Origin: an uncultured Lachnospiraceae bacterium
GTDB taxonomy: Bacteria; Bacillota_A; Clostridia; Lachnospirales; Lachnospiraceae
Length of the DNA: 6,347 bases
Direction: 5' to 3'
NCBI GenBank assembly: GCA_946614075.1
Contig: CAMOGO010000073.1
Coordinates: forward strand, 1 to 6,347
Shown here piece after piece: positions 5,637-6,347 of this stretch. Every line of letters starts with the position of its first letter. Position 1 is the stretch's first letter. The notes beneath the pieces are model-generated. The model was not told the DNA's origin, searched no databases, and saw only the letters and a program-made list of their open reading frames with translations. Made by a program: the position numbers and the translations under genes.

Positions 5637-6347
5637 ATGAGCAGTGAGAAAAAGACGGAGCAAAAAGGTTTACGCGTCCGTATGGGACTGGTGCTGATGA
5701 CCATCGGTATTGTCTATGGTGATATCGGAACCTCCCCGATGTACGTTATGAAGTCCATCATGGAGGGGAACGGAGGCATCGCGAATATCAATGAGCAGTT
5801 CATTGTCGGTTCGCTCTCCCTGGTCATCTGGACCATCACTCTTTTAACGACGATCAAGTACATGCTGATCGCCATGAAGGCGGACAACCACGGTGAGGGA
5901 GGCATTTTCTCCCTGTATTCCCTGGTCCGTCACTGTGGCAAATGGCTGATTTTCCCCGCCATGCTCGGCGGCGCGGCCCTGCTTGCCGACGGTGTCCTGA
6001 CCCCCGCCGTTACCGTCACGACGGCCATCGAGGGTCTTCGAAGCATCGAGGTAATGAACCGCTTCCTGGGCGCCGGACAGGGCAAGGTCGTCCTGATCAC
6101 CCTGATCATCATCGCCCTGCTTTTCTCCGTACAGCACGCCGGCACGAGCAAGATCGGAAAGGCCTTTGGCCCGGTCATGCTGACGTGGTTTTTATTCCTC
6201 GGAACAGCAGGCCTCATCAATATCTTCCAGATGCCCTCCATTCTGCGCGCCTTTAACCCCATTTACGCCGTGCAGGTTCTGATCAGCCCGTTTAACAAAG
6301 CCGGCTTTATGATCCTGGGCAGCGTCTTCCTGGCAACCACCGGCGCC
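5637..6347 (+). CDS. kup: Potassium uptake protein Kup (KUP/HAK/KT family), 5' part, cut by the window edge
   Basis: First 237 codons of a K+ transporter of the cytoplasmic membrane, a proton-coupled uptake system in characterised members; full-length bacterial Kup is about 620-680 residues. The family signature [13 protein letters not shown] (24-36) contains the conserved Asp29. Other conserved blocks are [13 protein letters not shown] (81-93) and [11 protein letters not shown] (117-127), whose Asp118 aligns with a conserved acidic residue of E. coli Kup. Hydrophobic segments lie near 16-37, 55-79, 104-127, 149-167 and 177-197, with another beginning at about 222. The visible end, ATTGA, is where the family continues with EALYADMGHFG. 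The ATG at 5637 is the only start: an in-frame TAG lies at 5592 and no other start codon intervenes. Its Shine-Dalgarno is poor (purine-rich AAGAAGAG), unlike the AGGAGG of three upstream genes. It has its own strong promoter. Confidence 0.95.
   Translation, partial: MSSEKKTEQKGLRVRMGLVLMTIGIVYGDIGTSPMYVMKSIMEGNGGIANINEQFIVGSLSLVIWTITLLTTIKYMLIAMKADNHGEGGIFSLYSLVRHCGKWLIFPAMLGGAALLADGVLTPAVTVTTAIEGLRSIEVMNRFLGAGQGKVVLITLIIIALLFSVQHAGTSKIGKAFGPVMLTWFLFLGTAGLINIFQMPSILRAFNPIYAVQVLISPFNKAGFMILGSVFLATTGA

Overview
The window looks like chromosomal DNA of a moderately GC-rich Bacillota organism. A Lachnospiraceae-like clostridium is my best guess. The grounds are the strong AGGAGG Shine-Dalgarno sites, the sigma-A type promoters, and the resemblance of several proteins to clostridial forms (ABC exporter, GNAT, IolS-like aldo/keto reductase, Kup). 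This is a judgement from sequence style, not a database assignment. Coding density is high and I see no transposase, phage gene, CRISPR array, tRNA or rRNA.

Layout. Positions 1-77 hold no gene, only one copy of a short interspersed repeat (51-77). A patatin-like phospholipase gene lies on the minus strand (78-1103). It is divergent from an aldo/keto reductase gene on the plus strand (1234-2205), and the 130-bp gap between them carries candidate promoters for both. A 172-bp gap follows (2206-2377), holding a rho-independent terminator-like hairpin, the second copy of the repeat seen at 51-77, and a small leader hairpin. Next comes a two-gene plus-strand operon: an ABC exporter with a GNAT acetyltransferase domain fused to its C-terminus (2378-4639), overlapped by 4 nt by a calcineurin-like metallophosphoesterase (4636-5394). 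A 242-bp gap (5395-5636) contains degenerate 21-nt tandem repeats, a near-consensus extended -10 promoter with an inverted repeat in its spacer, and a leader of about 110 nt. The last gene is the first 237 codons of a Kup-family potassium transporter, which runs off the right edge (5637-6347).

How the genes fit together. The patatin and reductase genes share a control region but have no obvious common pathway. The ABC-GNAT and phosphoesterase genes are almost certainly co-transcribed and translationally coupled; their substrates cannot be read from the sequence. Kup has its own well-formed promoter and possible operators and is a separate transcription unit.

The most unusual items are the ABC-exporter/GNAT fusion, the exact 19-nt repeat in two intergenic gaps, and the architecture of the kup upstream region. 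I do not see convincing evidence for a wholly new defence or mobile system.
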